From positions 1,674,001 through 1,738,000 of the forward strand of contig JAWKWE010000004.1 in the NCBI GenBank assembly GCA_041397645.1: 64,000 nucleotides of DNA. Direction: 5' to 3'. The notes beneath the pieces are model-generated. The model had not been told where the DNA came from. It ran no database searches and saw only the letters and a list, made by a program, of their open reading frames with translations. Below, piece by piece: positions 1 through 8,891 of the stretch. The DNA is from Hyphomicrobiaceae bacterium. GTDB taxonomy: Bacteria > Pseudomonadota > Alphaproteobacteria > Rhizobiales > Hyphomicrobiaceae. The translations under genes and the position numbers were made by a program. Numbering within the stretch: position 1 is the stretch's first letter; the number at the start of each line of letters is the position of its first letter.

Positions 1-822
1 GAGGCGGCGGCAAATCGTAAAAAGAACGTCGCCGACACGCTGAAGGAAATCGAGACTAGGCAGAAGGCCAAGGAAAAAGTAACGCTTCGCCTTCAATTGG
101 AACGGGCCGGTCTGGATGTCACGCCGCGCGACTTTTACATTGCGAGCCTGATTTGCGGCGTCCTGTGTGGCGCGGCCATCCACTTCGGCACGTCATCTCC
201 ACCGCTTATGACGTTGGTGGCCGCCTTTATCGGAACCGCCGGGCTTCCGCGCTGGTTTCTCTCAAAACTGATCAAGCGTTATCAGTATAAGTTCATCTCC
301 GAACTTGCTAACGCGATTGACGTCGTGGTGCGGGGCGTTAAGTCGGGCCTGCCGCTGAACGAATGTCTCCAGGTTATCTCACGGGAAAGTCCGGAACCGC
401 TCGCCAGCGAGTTCAAGGAGGTCGTCGAAGAGCAACGCATGGGCGTACCGCTTCCCGATGCGCTTGAACGTCTGTGCCGACGCGTCCCGCTCGCCGAAGT
501 ACGCTTCCTGACGATCGTGATCGCAATTCAGCAGCAAGCCGGCGGCAACTTGTCAGAAGCGCTTGGAAACCTCTCAGGCGTTCTGCGTGATCGTTTCCGT
601 CTTCAAATGAAGGTCAAAGCGCTCTCGGCCGAAGCCAAGGCATCGGCGATGGTGCTCGCTTCGCTGCCACCGGGCGTGATGTCGATGGTTTACATGACGT
701 CGCCCGAATACATCACACCGCTGTTCACCACTCTCCCTGGCAAGTTCATGCTCGCTGTTGGCGCCGGCTGGATGATGTGCGGCATTCTAATCATGCGCAA
801 GATGATCAATTTCAAATTCTGA
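1..822 (+). CDS. tadB: Tad pilus assembly protein TadB (5' end outside window)
   Basis: The reading frame is open from the first base of the window, so the gene is partial at its 5' end; 273 codons are visible against about 320 for a full TadB. The visible part ends with a type II secretion F (GspF-like) domain. It starts with a charged stretch and a membrane pair near residues 45-80, followed by a cytoplasmic region containing the motif GVKSGLPLNECLQ and the phrase QQQAGGNLSEALGNLS, then two C-terminal hydrophobic segments. In the family TadB and TadC form the inner-membrane platform for Flp pilus assembly. The neighbour 59 bases downstream is tadC, which supports the call. The true start codon cannot be seen. 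Confidence 0.9.
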   Translation, partial: EAAANRKKNVADTLKEIETRQKAKEKVTLRLQLERAGLDVTPRDFYIASLICGVLCGAAIHFGTSSPPLMTLVAAFIGTAGLPRWFLSKLIKRYQYKFISELANAIDVVVRGVKSGLPLNECLQVISRESPEPLASEFKEVVEEQRMGVPLPDALERLCRRVPLAEVRFLTIVIAIQQQAGGNLSEALGNLSGVLRDRFRLQMKVKALSAEAKASAMVLASLPPGVMSMVYMTSPEYITPLFTTLPGKFMLAVGAGWMMCGILIMRKMINFKF

Positions 823-881
823 CCTTCGTTTGAATCGCGCCGTACCGGCGTCCGGACGTATCGCAACGTGGTAACCGCAAC

Positions 882-1862
882 ATGATGAGCTTCGTCGAAA
901 CAGTCATGAACCCGCAATTCTTCGCCACGGTGCTGGCGGCGATTTGCGTGTTTGCTACCGTGCTTTCGGTTGCGATGCCGATGCTCGCGCGGGACCGCAT
1001 GAATCAGCGCATGAAGGAGATGGCGACGGAGCGCGATCGCATGCGCAATGCGCGCATCGCTGAAATGACGAAGGAGCGTACAGGCGGCACGAAGCTGCGG
1101 CAGAGCACCAACAAGGGCTTTATGCAGCGCATCGTTGACATGCTCGATCTGCGCGAGCGTTTCGACAATGAGGAGTTGCGCGAGAAGCTGAAGATGGCCG
1201 GCCTTCGTGGTCAGGGCCCAATCGTCTCGTTCATGTTCTTCCGTATTGCAGCGCCGATTTTGATGTTCCTGGGTACGCTATTCTACGTTTTCGTCGTGGT
1301 TGACGTGGGCTACGAGCCCCTCATTCGCGTGCTGATGGCTGTGGGCGCAGGCTTTGCAGGCTTCTACATCCCCAACGTCTTCATCGAGAACCTTGCTCAG
1401 AAGCGCCAGTCATCAATCAAGCAGTCATTTCCCGATGCTCTCGACATGCTGCTGATTTGCGTGCAGTCGGGCATGTCGATTGAATCGGCCTTCGGTAAAG
1501 TTTCCAAGGAGATTGCCAGCCAGTCGATCGAGCTTGCTGAAGAGATGACGCTCACGACTGCCGAGCTGTCCTATTTGCAGGATCGTCGCCAGGCTTACGA
1601 AAATCTTGGCAAGCGTTCGGGGCTTCCTGGCGTGAAGGCGGTGACGACGGCGCTCATTCAAGCTGAGCGTTACGGTACGCCGGTTGGCCAGGCGCTTCGT
1701 ACCATGGCCAAGGAAAACCGCGAGATCCGTCAGTCGGAAGCCGAGCGCAAGGCCGCCGCGCTTCCGCCAAAGCTGACGGTTCCGATGATCGTCTTCTTCT
1801 TGCCCGTGCTGTTCATCGTCATTCTCGGCCCGGCTGGCATTGAATACATGAACATGAAATAG
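882..1862 (+). CDS. tadC: Tad pilus assembly protein TadC
   Basis: A 326-residue inner-membrane protein with a type II secretion F domain. It has an N-terminal hydrophobic segment (about residues 10-35), a charged cytoplasmic stretch, a hydrophobic pair near 115-170, the domain core with DALDMLLICVQSGMSIESAF, and a C-terminal membrane helix ending in GPAGIEYMNMK. This arrangement is typical of TadC, the partner of TadB in the Flp pilus platform. It follows tadB by 59 bases on the same strand and a strong hairpin terminator lies just after it, so tadC is the last gene of its operon. Confidence 0.9.
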   Translation: MMSFVETVMNPQFFATVLAAICVFATVLSVAMPMLARDRMNQRMKEMATERDRMRNARIAEMTKERTGGTKLRQSTNKGFMQRIVDMLDLRERFDNEELREKLKMAGLRGQGPIVSFMFFRIAAPILMFLGTLFYVFVVVDVGYEPLIRVLMAVGAGFAGFYIPNVFIENLAQKRQSSIKQSFPDALDMLLICVQSGMSIESAFGKVSKEIASQSIELAEEMTLTTAELSYLQDRRQAYENLGKRSGLPGVKAVTTALIQAERYGTPVGQALRTMAKENREIRQSEAERKAAALPPKLTVPMIVFFLPVLFIVILGPAGIEYMNMK

Positions 1863-1901
1863 GGGCGGCGCGGGCGTGCCCGACAAGTTTGGTGTCGCGT
1901 A

Positions 1902-1937
1902 GACCCTGACGGCTTTCGCTGTCAGGGTCTTTTATTT
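1902..1937 (+). terminator. Rho-independent terminator after tadC
   Basis: A perfect 9-bp stem (gaccctgac / gtcagggtc) with a 10-base loop is followed directly by ttttatttttt. It ends the tad operon and lies 3 bases from the 3' end of the convergent repressor gene. The run of A's needed for strong function on the other strand is absent. Confidence 0.85.
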
Positions 1938-1940
1938 TTT

Positions 1941-2387
1941 CTATTGCTTCAAACTTGCCGAGGCTGGCCGGGTCTCGGCTTTGCGCTCGCGCTGAATTTT
2001 CGAGGCGTGGCGCTTGCCCTTGTTAGAGGCTTGGGCTGCTCTCGCAGTTTTTGTCTTTCTTGAGCCCAAGGGCGTGCAGCCGGCGTCGCGGCCGCAGTAG
2101 AACCTATAGAGCGTTGCAAGGATTCCGCGGGCCTGAGGGCTCGCAATGGAATACCAGATTGTTTGCCCATCCCGCCGGGTCGAAACGATACCGTCCTTGC
2201 GCAACAAGGCGAGGTGTTGGGAAACGGTCGAAGCACGAATTCCCAGAAATTCCGCCAGATCGCCAACGGAACGCTCTCCTTCGATGAGTTGGCATACGAC
2301 GAGGAGGCGGTGGCGATTGGCCAATGATTTCAGCAGATCGCTTGCCTGTGCCGCGGCGAGATGCATCTGGCTTGCCTGAATTTTCAT
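1941..2387 (-). CDS. ArsR-family sulfide-responsive repressor (SqrR/BigR type)
   Basis: A 148-residue winged-helix repressor. The ArsR/SmtB core (about residues 12-98) contains the recognition-helix region RASTVSQHLALLRKDGIV. Two cysteines, C32 (VVCQL) and C98 (RFYCG), are 66 residues apart. This is the same spacing as the redox pair C41/C107 described for Rhodobacter SqrR, which forms a tetrasulfide link in response to persulfides; BigR has an equivalent pair. A third cysteine, C104, follows. The last 40 residues are a Lys/Arg-rich tail that looks disordered and is unusual for the family. The gene is divergent from a sulfide:quinone oxidoreductase, which fits sulfide control; that link is inferred. 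Confidence 0.85.
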   Translation of the reverse strand: MKIQASQMHLAAAQASDLLKSLANRHRLLVVCQLIEGERSVGDLAEFLGIRASTVSQHLALLRKDGIVSTRRDGQTIWYSIASPQARGILATLYRFYCGRDAGCTPLGSRKTKTARAAQASNKGKRHASKIQRERKAETRPASASLKQ

Positions 2388-2428
2388 AGGGAGAATCAGT
2401 ACGGACAGTTACTGCGACCGTCAATAAG

Positions 2429-2466
2429 TATATTCGATATTGCGTATATTCGAAATGATGAATATA
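2429..2466. promoter_or_regulatory. Candidate operator of the sulfide repressor
   Basis: This AT-rich block lies between the divergent repressor and oxidoreductase genes. It contains the 9-mer tatattcga twice (2429-2437 and 2445-2453) and an inverted partner gaatat at 2460-2465. The second copy and the partner make an inverted repeat atattc-N8-gaatat. Its position and shape match an ArsR-family operator that would control both genes. No binding has been tested. Confidence 0.6.
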
Positions 2467-2534
2467 AAGGTTGCAGATAACATAGGCAGCTTGCGTGCGC
2501 GCAAGCTGGCGTAAAATCCGGGAGGTAGTTTGTG

Positions 2535-3812
2535 ATGGCGGAGATCGTCGTTTTAGGTGCGGGTCTGAGCGGAACGTTGATGGCCTATGAGCTGGTGCCG
2601 CAGCTTCGCAAAGACGATCGAATAACGGTTATTGGGCAAGGAAACTCGTTCCATTTCGTGCCGTCGAACCCTTGGGTTGCGGTGGGTTGGCGAGAGCGAT
2701 CTGACATCGAGTTGGATCTGGCGCCCATTATGGCGTCGAAAAAAATTCGCTTCATTCCGGAGGGCGCGCGGCGCGTCGATCCGAAGCTGCGGCGCATCGA
2801 GATTGAGGACGGCTCCACCGTCGACTATGACTACCTCGTCATTGCGACTGGACCAGAGTTGGCGTTTGATGAAATTTCAGGGTTTGGTCCTGAGGCGCAT
2901 ACACAATCCATCTGCCACGTGTCACATGCGGCACGCGCACGCGAAGCATTCGAGAAGTTTCTAGAAAATCCCGGCCCGATCGTTATCGGAGCTGCTCAAG
3001 GTGCGTCATGTTTCGGCCCTGCATACGAGTTCGCATTCATCCTGGACACCGAACTGAAGAAACGCGGAATTCGCGACCGCGTGCCAATGACGTTTGTGAC
3101 GTCGGAGCCCTACATCGGGCATCTCGGTCTTGATGGCGTTGGCGATACCAAAACCCTGTTGGAGAGCGAGCTTCGGGCGCGCCACATCAAGTGGGTTTGC
3201 AACGCGCGCGTGAAGAATGTAGCTGAGACTTCTATGAGTGTTGAGGAGTTGGCGGAGTCTGGCGACGTGGCAAAGACCCACGACGTTCCGTTCAAGTTCG
3301 CCATGATGCTTCCTGCATTTCGCGGTGTTGCTGCGGTCCGGGGTATTGAGGGACTAACCAATCCTCGCGGCTTCATCTTGGTCGACAAGTATCAGCGCAA
3401 TCCGACCTTCCCTGAGGTATTTTCCGTCGGGGTCTGCGTAGCGATACCGCCGATTGGACCGACGCCGGTGCCTGTCGGCGTGCCGAAGACCGGGTTTATG
3501 ATTGAGTCGATGGTCACCGCAACGGCGCGTAATATCGGAGCGGTGCTCCGCGGTCAGGCCGCTTCCTGGCAGCCGACGCTGAACGCAGTGTGTCTTGCGG
3601 ACTTCGGCGACGGCGGCGTAGCCTTCGTAGCTCAGCCGCAGATACCGCCGCGCAATGTAAATTGGTCCTCGAAGGGCAGCTGGGTCCACCTCGCCAAAGT
3701 CGCCTTCGAAAAATATTTCATGCGAAAGATCCGCAAGGGCGAAAGCGAACCGTTTTACGAAAAGTTCTTGATGGACAAGCTCAATATAAAAAAGATCAAA
3801 GAGGCGAGCTGA
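2535..3812 (+). CDS. sqr: Sulfide:quinone oxidoreductase
   Basis: A 425-residue FAD flavoprotein that oxidises sulfide to sulfane sulfur and passes electrons to the quinone pool at the membrane. The N-terminal dinucleotide-binding motif is VVLGAGLSGTLMAYEL. Counting from the ATG at 2535, cysteines fall at 127 (ICHVSH), 159 (GASCFGPAYEF) and 353 (NAVCLADFGD). These are the positions of the three catalytic cysteines of the Rhodobacter capsulatus enzyme, so it appears to be a complete type I SQR. The basic C-terminal region would attach it to the membrane. GGAGG at 2521-2525 sits 9 bases before the ATG, which favours this start over the GTG one codon upstream. A SqrR/BigR-type repressor is divergent from it. 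Confidence 0.93.
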   Translation: MAEIVVLGAGLSGTLMAYELVPQLRKDDRITVIGQGNSFHFVPSNPWVAVGWRERSDIELDLAPIMASKKIRFIPEGARRVDPKLRRIEIEDGSTVDYDYLVIATGPELAFDEISGFGPEAHTQSICHVSHAARAREAFEKFLENPGPIVIGAAQGASCFGPAYEFAFILDTELKKRGIRDRVPMTFVTSEPYIGHLGLDGVGDTKTLLESELRARHIKWVCNARVKNVAETSMSVEELAESGDVAKTHDVPFKFAMMLPAFRGVAAVRGIEGLTNPRGFILVDKYQRNPTFPEVFSVGVCVAIPPIGPTPVPVGVPKTGFMIESMVTATARNIGAVLRGQAASWQPTLNAVCLADFGDGGVAFVAQPQIPPRNVNWSSKGSWVHLAKVAFEKYFMRKIRKGESEPFYEKFLMDKLNIKKIKEAS

Positions 3813-3854
3813 TCCGGGCTGGATTGGCGAGACAGAGAACAACGGCTGAAACTA

Positions 3855-3882
3855 AAAAAGCGCGCCATTGGCGCGCTTTTCT
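3855..3882. terminator. Bidirectional terminator between sqr and the TPR lipoprotein
   Basis: The stem agcgcgcc / ggcgcgct has a 3-base loop, with A's on the left and T's on the right. It can therefore end transcription from sqr (plus) and from the convergent tadD-like gene (minus). Confidence 0.8.
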
Positions 3883-3899
3883 TTAGCTTGAAGAGATGC

Positions 3900-4847
3900 T
3901 CACTGGTTTGAACCGCGCGTGGAAGATGGCTCGGCACTTGCGGTGACGGCAGTATTCCATCCGCCTGAGCCTGTCTCGATGTTGGCAGGTTTGAGAGCAG
4001 GCGTTTCTTGCGCGACGGCGGTGGTTGAGCCTGGCGCCGCCGCGGGCGTGTGCGTGGGTTGAAGCTGCACAAGCTGGCGAATGTAATCGGTATTGGCAGC
4101 GGCGACCTCGTTCGAAGCGACGGCCTCGCCTGCGGCTTTGGATTCGTCATACTTGCCTTGCAGTCCTAGCACCAGAGCAAGGTTCTGACTGACTTTGGCA
4201 GGCGCGCCGTTGAGCTGGGCAAGATCGCGCAGGATCTGCTCTGCTTTCTGAGGATTGCCGCTCATGGCGTTAGCCATCGCGAGATTGTTCAGCACCGAGG
4301 GCTGATTGGGCGACATGGTAAGGGCGCGCTCGAAATATGGGATGGCTGCTTTGTGCTGCCCTTGCTTGGCAAGCACGGTGCCGCGTGCGGACACAACCCG
4401 CCAATCGGTGTTTTCCGCAACATCGGCCACGGTCAAAGCGCGACTGGCGAGCGAAAGCTGGTCGAATTCGAGTGCCAGGCGGCCGAGCTCTCCGGCGATT
4501 TCAGGATCGCTCGAATTCATTGAGAACGAATTTTGGAGCACCATGAGTGCTTGGCGCTTGTCGCCGCTGGCTTTCAGGTTCTTGGCATAGTTCAGCGCCG
4601 CGGTCTTATCGTTGGGCTTCTTATCGTACTGCTGGCCCCAGTACTCCGTTGCCTTACGCAGCTCGGCCTTAGGGTCCAAGGCGTCAACGGCTTGAACGGC
4701 GTCGGGATCGGCGGCGAGGGTTGCCGTACTTGGGAGCATGTCGTTGGAGCCTGCGCACGCTCCCAGAAAACCGGTCGCGGCCAGGACGACGACGAGCCGG
4801 GCCCCGGAACGGGCCATTTTCTTGGGTGTTTGCGCTACTGGCACCAT
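3900..4847 (-). CDS. tadD: TPR-repeat lipoprotein, TadD-like pilus assembly factor
   Basis: A 315-residue protein with a lipoprotein signal: a basic start, a hydrophobic stretch, and the lipobox LGAC with the lipid-carrying cysteine at residue 31. Tetratricopeptide repeats follow from about residue 60 to 230 (for example the KAAIPYFERALTMSPNQPSVLNNLAMAN region). The last 70 residues are Ala/Pro/Thr-rich and probably unstructured. TadD proteins are outer-membrane TPR lipoproteins that help assemble the Flp secretin. The ATG at 4847 is preferred because GGAGAAAAG lies just upstream; longer forms use TTG at 4889 or ATG at 4874. The nearby tadB/tadC support the name, although sqr and its repressor lie between. 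Confidence 0.8.
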   Translation of the reverse strand: MVPVAQTPKKMARSGARLVVVLAATGFLGACAGSNDMLPSTATLAADPDAVQAVDALDPKAELRKATEYWGQQYDKKPNDKTAALNYAKNLKASGDKRQALMVLQNSFSMNSSDPEIAGELGRLALEFDQLSLASRALTVADVAENTDWRVVSARGTVLAKQGQHKAAIPYFERALTMSPNQPSVLNNLAMANAMSGNPQKAEQILRDLAQLNGAPAKVSQNLALVLGLQGKYDESKAAGEAVASNEVAAANTDYIRQLVQLQPTHTPAAAPGSTTAVAQETPALKPANIETGSGGWNTAVTASAEPSSTRGSNQ

Positions 4848-5080
4848 AGTCTTTTCTCCGTTCAGTCGGGGCATGGAGGAAGTGGCCAATGCCGATGCCC
4901 GAATCGATCCGACTGTTAGTTTCTGGTACGCGCGTCAACAAACGCTTAAGCCCTGGTCAAACATTTGCAGGGTGATGCAACTCAAGGTGGGGCGTCCGGT
5001 CTCTTGCCAAGGCGCGGGCAAGGCCTACCTTGTGGCTCGAGATTTGGGGGCACTTAGCGGCCCAGGGAAAAGAGAGCGAC

Positions 5081-6523
5081 ATGAGCGAGACGACAGCGTG
5101 GACAGCCAGCGACGTATTTGCCGGTGAAGGACAAAAATCCGATGCCGTGCCGATCTACCTCGTCCGTTCAGACACTGAACTTTCCTCGCTGGGCCTAGAC
5201 GCCAGCGCGCGCGCCTGGGCCATGACGCAAAGCTTCAAAGGGTCCGCCAAGGCGTCGTCATTGCTTCCCCGAGCGGATGGCTCGCTGGGCGGAGTGCTTC
5301 TGGGTATGGGAAATGGCGCGGCCGGAGAGCCGAGCGGACCGTCCGAACTTCTACTCGGTTCGCTTGCCGCTTCCCTTCCTGCAGGCACCTATAAGATCGC
5401 GGGCACGACGGCGGCTCCCGAGTTGGCCGCGCTTGCGTGGGGTTTGGGAGCCTACAAATTTCGCCGCTACAAAAATGCGGGCGGTGCAGGGGGGGAGGCC
5501 ACTTCACCTGTAACCCGGCGCCTCGTCATGCCGGAAGGCGCCAATGCGAAGCGCGTTATCGGCGCAGTGGAGGGTGTTTGGCTGGCGCGCGATCTCATCA
5601 ATACACCAGCGAGCGACCTGGGCCCGGAGCAGCTTGAGGAGATGACCCGCATCGTCGCCGCGCGCCACGGCGCGCACGTCGATGCGATCCGGGGAGATGA
5701 TCTCCTGGCGCATAATCTTCCCTTGATTCACGCTGTCGGGCGGGCGCATCCGCGGGTGCCAAGGCTGATTGATCTCACGTGGGGCCGCGAAGGCGCCCGC
5801 AAGATCACGCTCGTGGGCAAGGGCATCACGTTCGATACCGGTGGGCTCGATATCAAACCTGCAAGCGCGATGCTGTTGATGAAGAAAGATATGGGAGGTT
5901 CTGCGACCGCTCTGGCGGTGGCGCACATGATCATGTCGGAAGGGCTTGATTGTCGGCTCCGCGTTCTCATACCTGCGGCGGAAAACTCGATTTCCGGCGA
6001 TGCGTTCCGTCCCGGGGATGTTCTCATGAGCCGTAGCGGCCGCACCGTGGAAGTTGGAAACACAGATGCGGAGGGGCGCTTGGTTCTTGCCGATGCGTTG
6101 ACAGTTGCCGATGAGGAAGCGCCCGATAGCATATTCGTCTTCGCCACCCTCACCGGAGCCGCACGGTCGGCATTGGGTCCCGACTTGCCTGCTTTCTTCA
6201 CTGACGACGATGGATTGGCCGGCCAGATCGTTCCGCGTTCGGCTGAGATCGGGGATCCGGTATGGCGTATGCCGCTTTGGCCGGGCTACAAGCGCCACCT
6301 CGACAGCGATGTCGCAGATATGAACAATGTGTGGGATACTCCATTTGCAGGGGCAATCACGGCGGCTCTGTTTTTGCGGCGTTTTGTAAGCTCCGCACGG
6401 CGTTTTGCCCACTTTGACCTTTACGGCTGGCGTCCAGCGCCACGCCCGCTTGGGCCGAAAGGCGGCGAGCCTCAATCGGCGCGTGCGGTGGTGGACATAC
6501 TTAGAGCGGAGCTGACGAGTTGA
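5081..6523 (+). CDS. Leucyl aminopeptidase family protein (M17)
   Basis: A 480-residue cytosolic metallo-aminopeptidase that removes N-terminal residues from peptides. The M17 signature NTDAEGRLVLADAL is present, as is the segment VGKGITFDTGGLDIKP. The expected two-metal ligands are K247, D252, D270, D329 and E331, and R333 follows in the signature, so the active site looks intact. The N-terminal domain is divergent, as in the PepB/aminopeptidase group found beside NlpC/P60 genes in alphaproteobacteria. An in-frame GTG-type start lies 51 bases upstream, but the ATG at 5081 begins the conserved part. The stop overlaps the next gene by 4 bases. Confidence 0.9.
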   Translation: MSETTAWTASDVFAGEGQKSDAVPIYLVRSDTELSSLGLDASARAWAMTQSFKGSAKASSLLPRADGSLGGVLLGMGNGAAGEPSGPSELLLGSLAASLPAGTYKIAGTTAAPELAALAWGLGAYKFRRYKNAGGAGGEATSPVTRRLVMPEGANAKRVIGAVEGVWLARDLINTPASDLGPEQLEEMTRIVAARHGAHVDAIRGDDLLAHNLPLIHAVGRAHPRVPRLIDLTWGREGARKITLVGKGITFDTGGLDIKPASAMLLMKKDMGGSATALAVAHMIMSEGLDCRLRVLIPAAENSISGDAFRPGDVLMSRSGRTVEVGNTDAEGRLVLADALTVADEEAPDSIFVFATLTGAARSALGPDLPAFFTDDDGLAGQIVPRSAEIGDPVWRMPLWPGYKRHLDSDVADMNNVWDTPFAGAITAALFLRRFVSSARRFAHFDLYGWRPAPRPLGPKGGEPQSARAVVDILRAELTS

Positions 6524-7512
6524 GCGACACTGGCAAGACGGCTCAAAGGCCGCCTTTAAAGCAGCCGGCGCAGGCTCCGGGATTTCCGGCGCCGGTCGGC
6601 GCTATGCCATCTGTTGCAGCCGACACCCAATCGCGCACCTTGGAGCCGCCTGGTCCGCTTGATCCACGGCGTAACGCATTCCGGGAGGACTTGGCCGCCA
6701 AGTACCTCGAAGGCAAGGTCAAGGCTGCACGTTTTGTGGAGGGGGTTCCTGCTCAAGTCATGCGCGCGAGTGTGCCGTTGCGGCGCGCGCCCGACTACAC
6801 CCGCGGCTTTGAAACCGAAGCACTCTACGGCGAAGCGCTGACAATCTACGACGAAAGCGACGGATGGGCCTGGGTCCAGCTTAAGCGAGATCAGTACGTC
6901 GGCTATTTGCCAATCGACTGCCTGTCGCCAAACGTTCTCCCGCCGACTCATCGCGTGCAGGTTCTTGGCACCTTCATTTACCCAGAACCCGACATCAAGA
7001 CGCCCCCTCTACAGCACCTGCCCTTGAACGCAGTGCTGACGGTGAGCGAAACAAGCGACAAGTTTGCGGAACTCACGACGGGTGGGTTCGTGCCGTTGCG
7101 CCATGTCACGACCCTCAGCCGGACGGCGCGGGATTTCGTCGATATAGCGGAGCGCTTTATCGGAACTCCATATCTGTGGGGCGGGCGCACGCGCATCGGA
7201 ATTGATTGCTCGGGCTTGGTTCAAACGTCGCTACATGCTGCTGGTATTCCCGCGCCGCGCGACAGCGACATGCAGATGGCGGAGCTCGGCGCATCGCTCC
7301 CGGTATCCGATATCGACGAGCGCCTGATGCGCGGCGATCTCGTTTTCTGGCCCGGCCACGTGGGAATCATGTCGGACAGCATCATGATGGTACATGCCAA
7401 CGCACACCACATGGCTGTCGTGATTGAGCCTTTGCCGGATGCAATGCGGCGTATCTCGCGCAGCGGCTCCAATGTCGTCGCGGTAAAGCGAATCGGAAGG
7501 TTGGCGGCATAA
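6520..7512 (+). CDS. NlpC/P60 family cell-wall peptidase with SH3-like domains
   Basis: A 330-residue protein. The first 55 residues are Pro/Ala-rich. Residues about 78-200 look like two bacterial SH3 domains (for example GWAWVQLKRDQYVGYL). The C-terminal NlpC/P60 domain follows, with the catalytic cysteine C230 in GIDCSGLVQ, H280 in PGHVGIM and a third polar position at H292 (VHANAHH). Members of this family cut D-glutamyl-diaminopimelate bonds in muropeptides. No signal peptide is visible, so it may act on recycled peptides in the cytosol. The TTG start overlaps the aminopeptidase stop by 4 bases, so the two probably work in sequence on muropeptide-derived peptides; that role is inferred. 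Confidence 0.88.
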   Translation: MSDTGKTAQRPPLKQPAQAPGFPAPVGAMPSVAADTQSRTLEPPGPLDPRRNAFREDLAAKYLEGKVKAARFVEGVPAQVMRASVPLRRAPDYTRGFETEALYGEALTIYDESDGWAWVQLKRDQYVGYLPIDCLSPNVLPPTHRVQVLGTFIYPEPDIKTPPLQHLPLNAVLTVSETSDKFAELTTGGFVPLRHVTTLSRTARDFVDIAERFIGTPYLWGGRTRIGIDCSGLVQTSLHAAGIPAPRDSDMQMAELGASLPVSDIDERLMRGDLVFWPGHVGIMSDSIMMVHANAHHMAVVIEPLPDAMRRISRSGSNVVAVKRIGRLAA

Positions 7513-7688
7513 CCTTCTTTATCAACGTTGTTTTTGCGCGTTGTAATAGGCTCTCTGCGCTTAGAATTCGCGCTACGTAGCTTCCCTTAAGAGCCCTGCC
7601 GAATTGCACCTTTGGGCCCTGGCTGGGATGGTCGGACAGCTCACTCCCCCGGGCCGGCGCAATCCTTCGAAGGGACCCTTGCTGGATC

Positions 7689-8864
7689 GTGCGTTTACAA
7701 GATGTCGTCCGCGCCGTTCTCGGCCTGTTGCTCTTTGTATGGATTGCGCCGCTGCCCGCCGCGCAGGCCCAAGTTGGCCTGCAAACTGATGCGCGGGCCG
7801 CCATCCTTGTGGATTTCGACACCGGCGCCGTACTCTTTCAAAAGAATGCCGACGAGCCATTGCCGCCTGCGAGCCTGAGCAAGCTCATGACGCTTGCCGT
7901 CGTGTTCAAGGCGCTGAAGAGCGGGGAGCTGAAACTCGATCAGGAGTTCCAGGTCAGCGAGAACGCTTGGCGCACGGGAGGTGCTCCATCACGAACGTCG
8001 GCGATGTTCGTTCCCATCAATACACGAGAGCCGGTTGAATCCCTAATCCGCGGCATTGCAGTTCAATCTGGAAATGACGCAAGTATTGCGATGGCCGAGG
8101 GTCTGTCGGGGAGCGAAGCTGCGTTTGTGGAGCGGATGCGTCGCGAGGCAGCATCGATCGGTTTGACGAACTCGTCGTTCGGGAATTCAACAGGACTCGA
8201 TAATCCCCAGCAATTGATGTCGGCGCGCGATCTGGCACGACTGAGCAGCTATCTGATCCGCACCTATCCAGAATATTACGGTTTCTTTTCGGAGAAAGAG
8301 TTCAAGTATCGCAAGCATCGCTTCTTCAATCGCAATCCATTGTTGTCGGAGGATCTTGGCGTCGACGGTTTGAAGACAGGGCACACAAAAGCATCCGGCT
8401 ACGGCCTTGCCGTTTCATCGTTACGGGATGGGCGGCGTCTCGTTGCAGTGGTGCTGGGCCTTCCAACCGCTCTCAAGCGTAAGCGCGAAGCCCGCCGTCT
8501 TCTGCATTGGGGATATTCGATGTTGTCGCAAGCCATCCTCTTTGATGAGGGGGAGATCGTCGGTCACGCTCGCGTCTGGGGCGGACAGCAGTTTTACGTG
8601 CCGTTGGAAGCTGAGGGGCCTGTGAGCGTTCCGGTCCTCAAGAGTGCCGCAAAGCAGATGTTTTCAGCCTCAATTCAGTACGCGGGCCCCCTCAAGCCCC
8701 CCGTGCACAAAGGCGATAAAGTCGCTGAGTTGGACATTACCGGATCGCTTGGCGCGCAGCACAAGGTTCCGCTCTATGCCGCTGAGGATGTCGACGAGGG
8801 CGGCATCGTGCGGCAGGGGCTCGACTCGCTTGCGATCATGGTTGGTCGCTACATCGGTCTTTAG
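7689..8864 (+). CDS. D-alanyl-D-alanine carboxypeptidase (S11, DacA/DacC type)
   Basis: A 391-residue penicillin-binding protein that trims the terminal D-Ala from peptidoglycan stem peptides in the periplasm. An N-terminal signal peptide ends near residue 27 (AAQAQ). All three active-site motifs are present: S62-L-S-K65, S127-G-N129 and K229-T-G231. The PBP5-like C-terminal domain covers about residues 290-380. The start is a GTG at 7689 and follows a 176-base gap after the NlpC/P60 gene, so it may have its own promoter. It ends 27 bases from the convergent symporter gene, and no hairpin is obvious in that gap. Confidence 0.93.
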   Translation: MRLQDVVRAVLGLLLFVWIAPLPAAQAQVGLQTDARAAILVDFDTGAVLFQKNADEPLPPASLSKLMTLAVVFKALKSGELKLDQEFQVSENAWRTGGAPSRTSAMFVPINTREPVESLIRGIAVQSGNDASIAMAEGLSGSEAAFVERMRREAASIGLTNSSFGNSTGLDNPQQLMSARDLARLSSYLIRTYPEYYGFFSEKEFKYRKHRFFNRNPLLSEDLGVDGLKTGHTKASGYGLAVSSLRDGRRLVAVVLGLPTALKRKREARRLLHWGYSMLSQAILFDEGEIVGHARVWGGQQFYVPLEAEGPVSVPVLKSAAKQMFSASIQYAGPLKPPVHKGDKVAELDITGSLGAQHKVPLYAAEDVDEGGIVRQGLDSLAIMVGRYIGL

Positions 8865-8891
8865 AAGTTCAGCTTGGCCACCAGCACCGTC

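Noticed and set aside
5504..6475. 323-residue open frame on the minus strand
   Set aside because: It is antisense to the M17 aminopeptidase and shows no recognisable motif.
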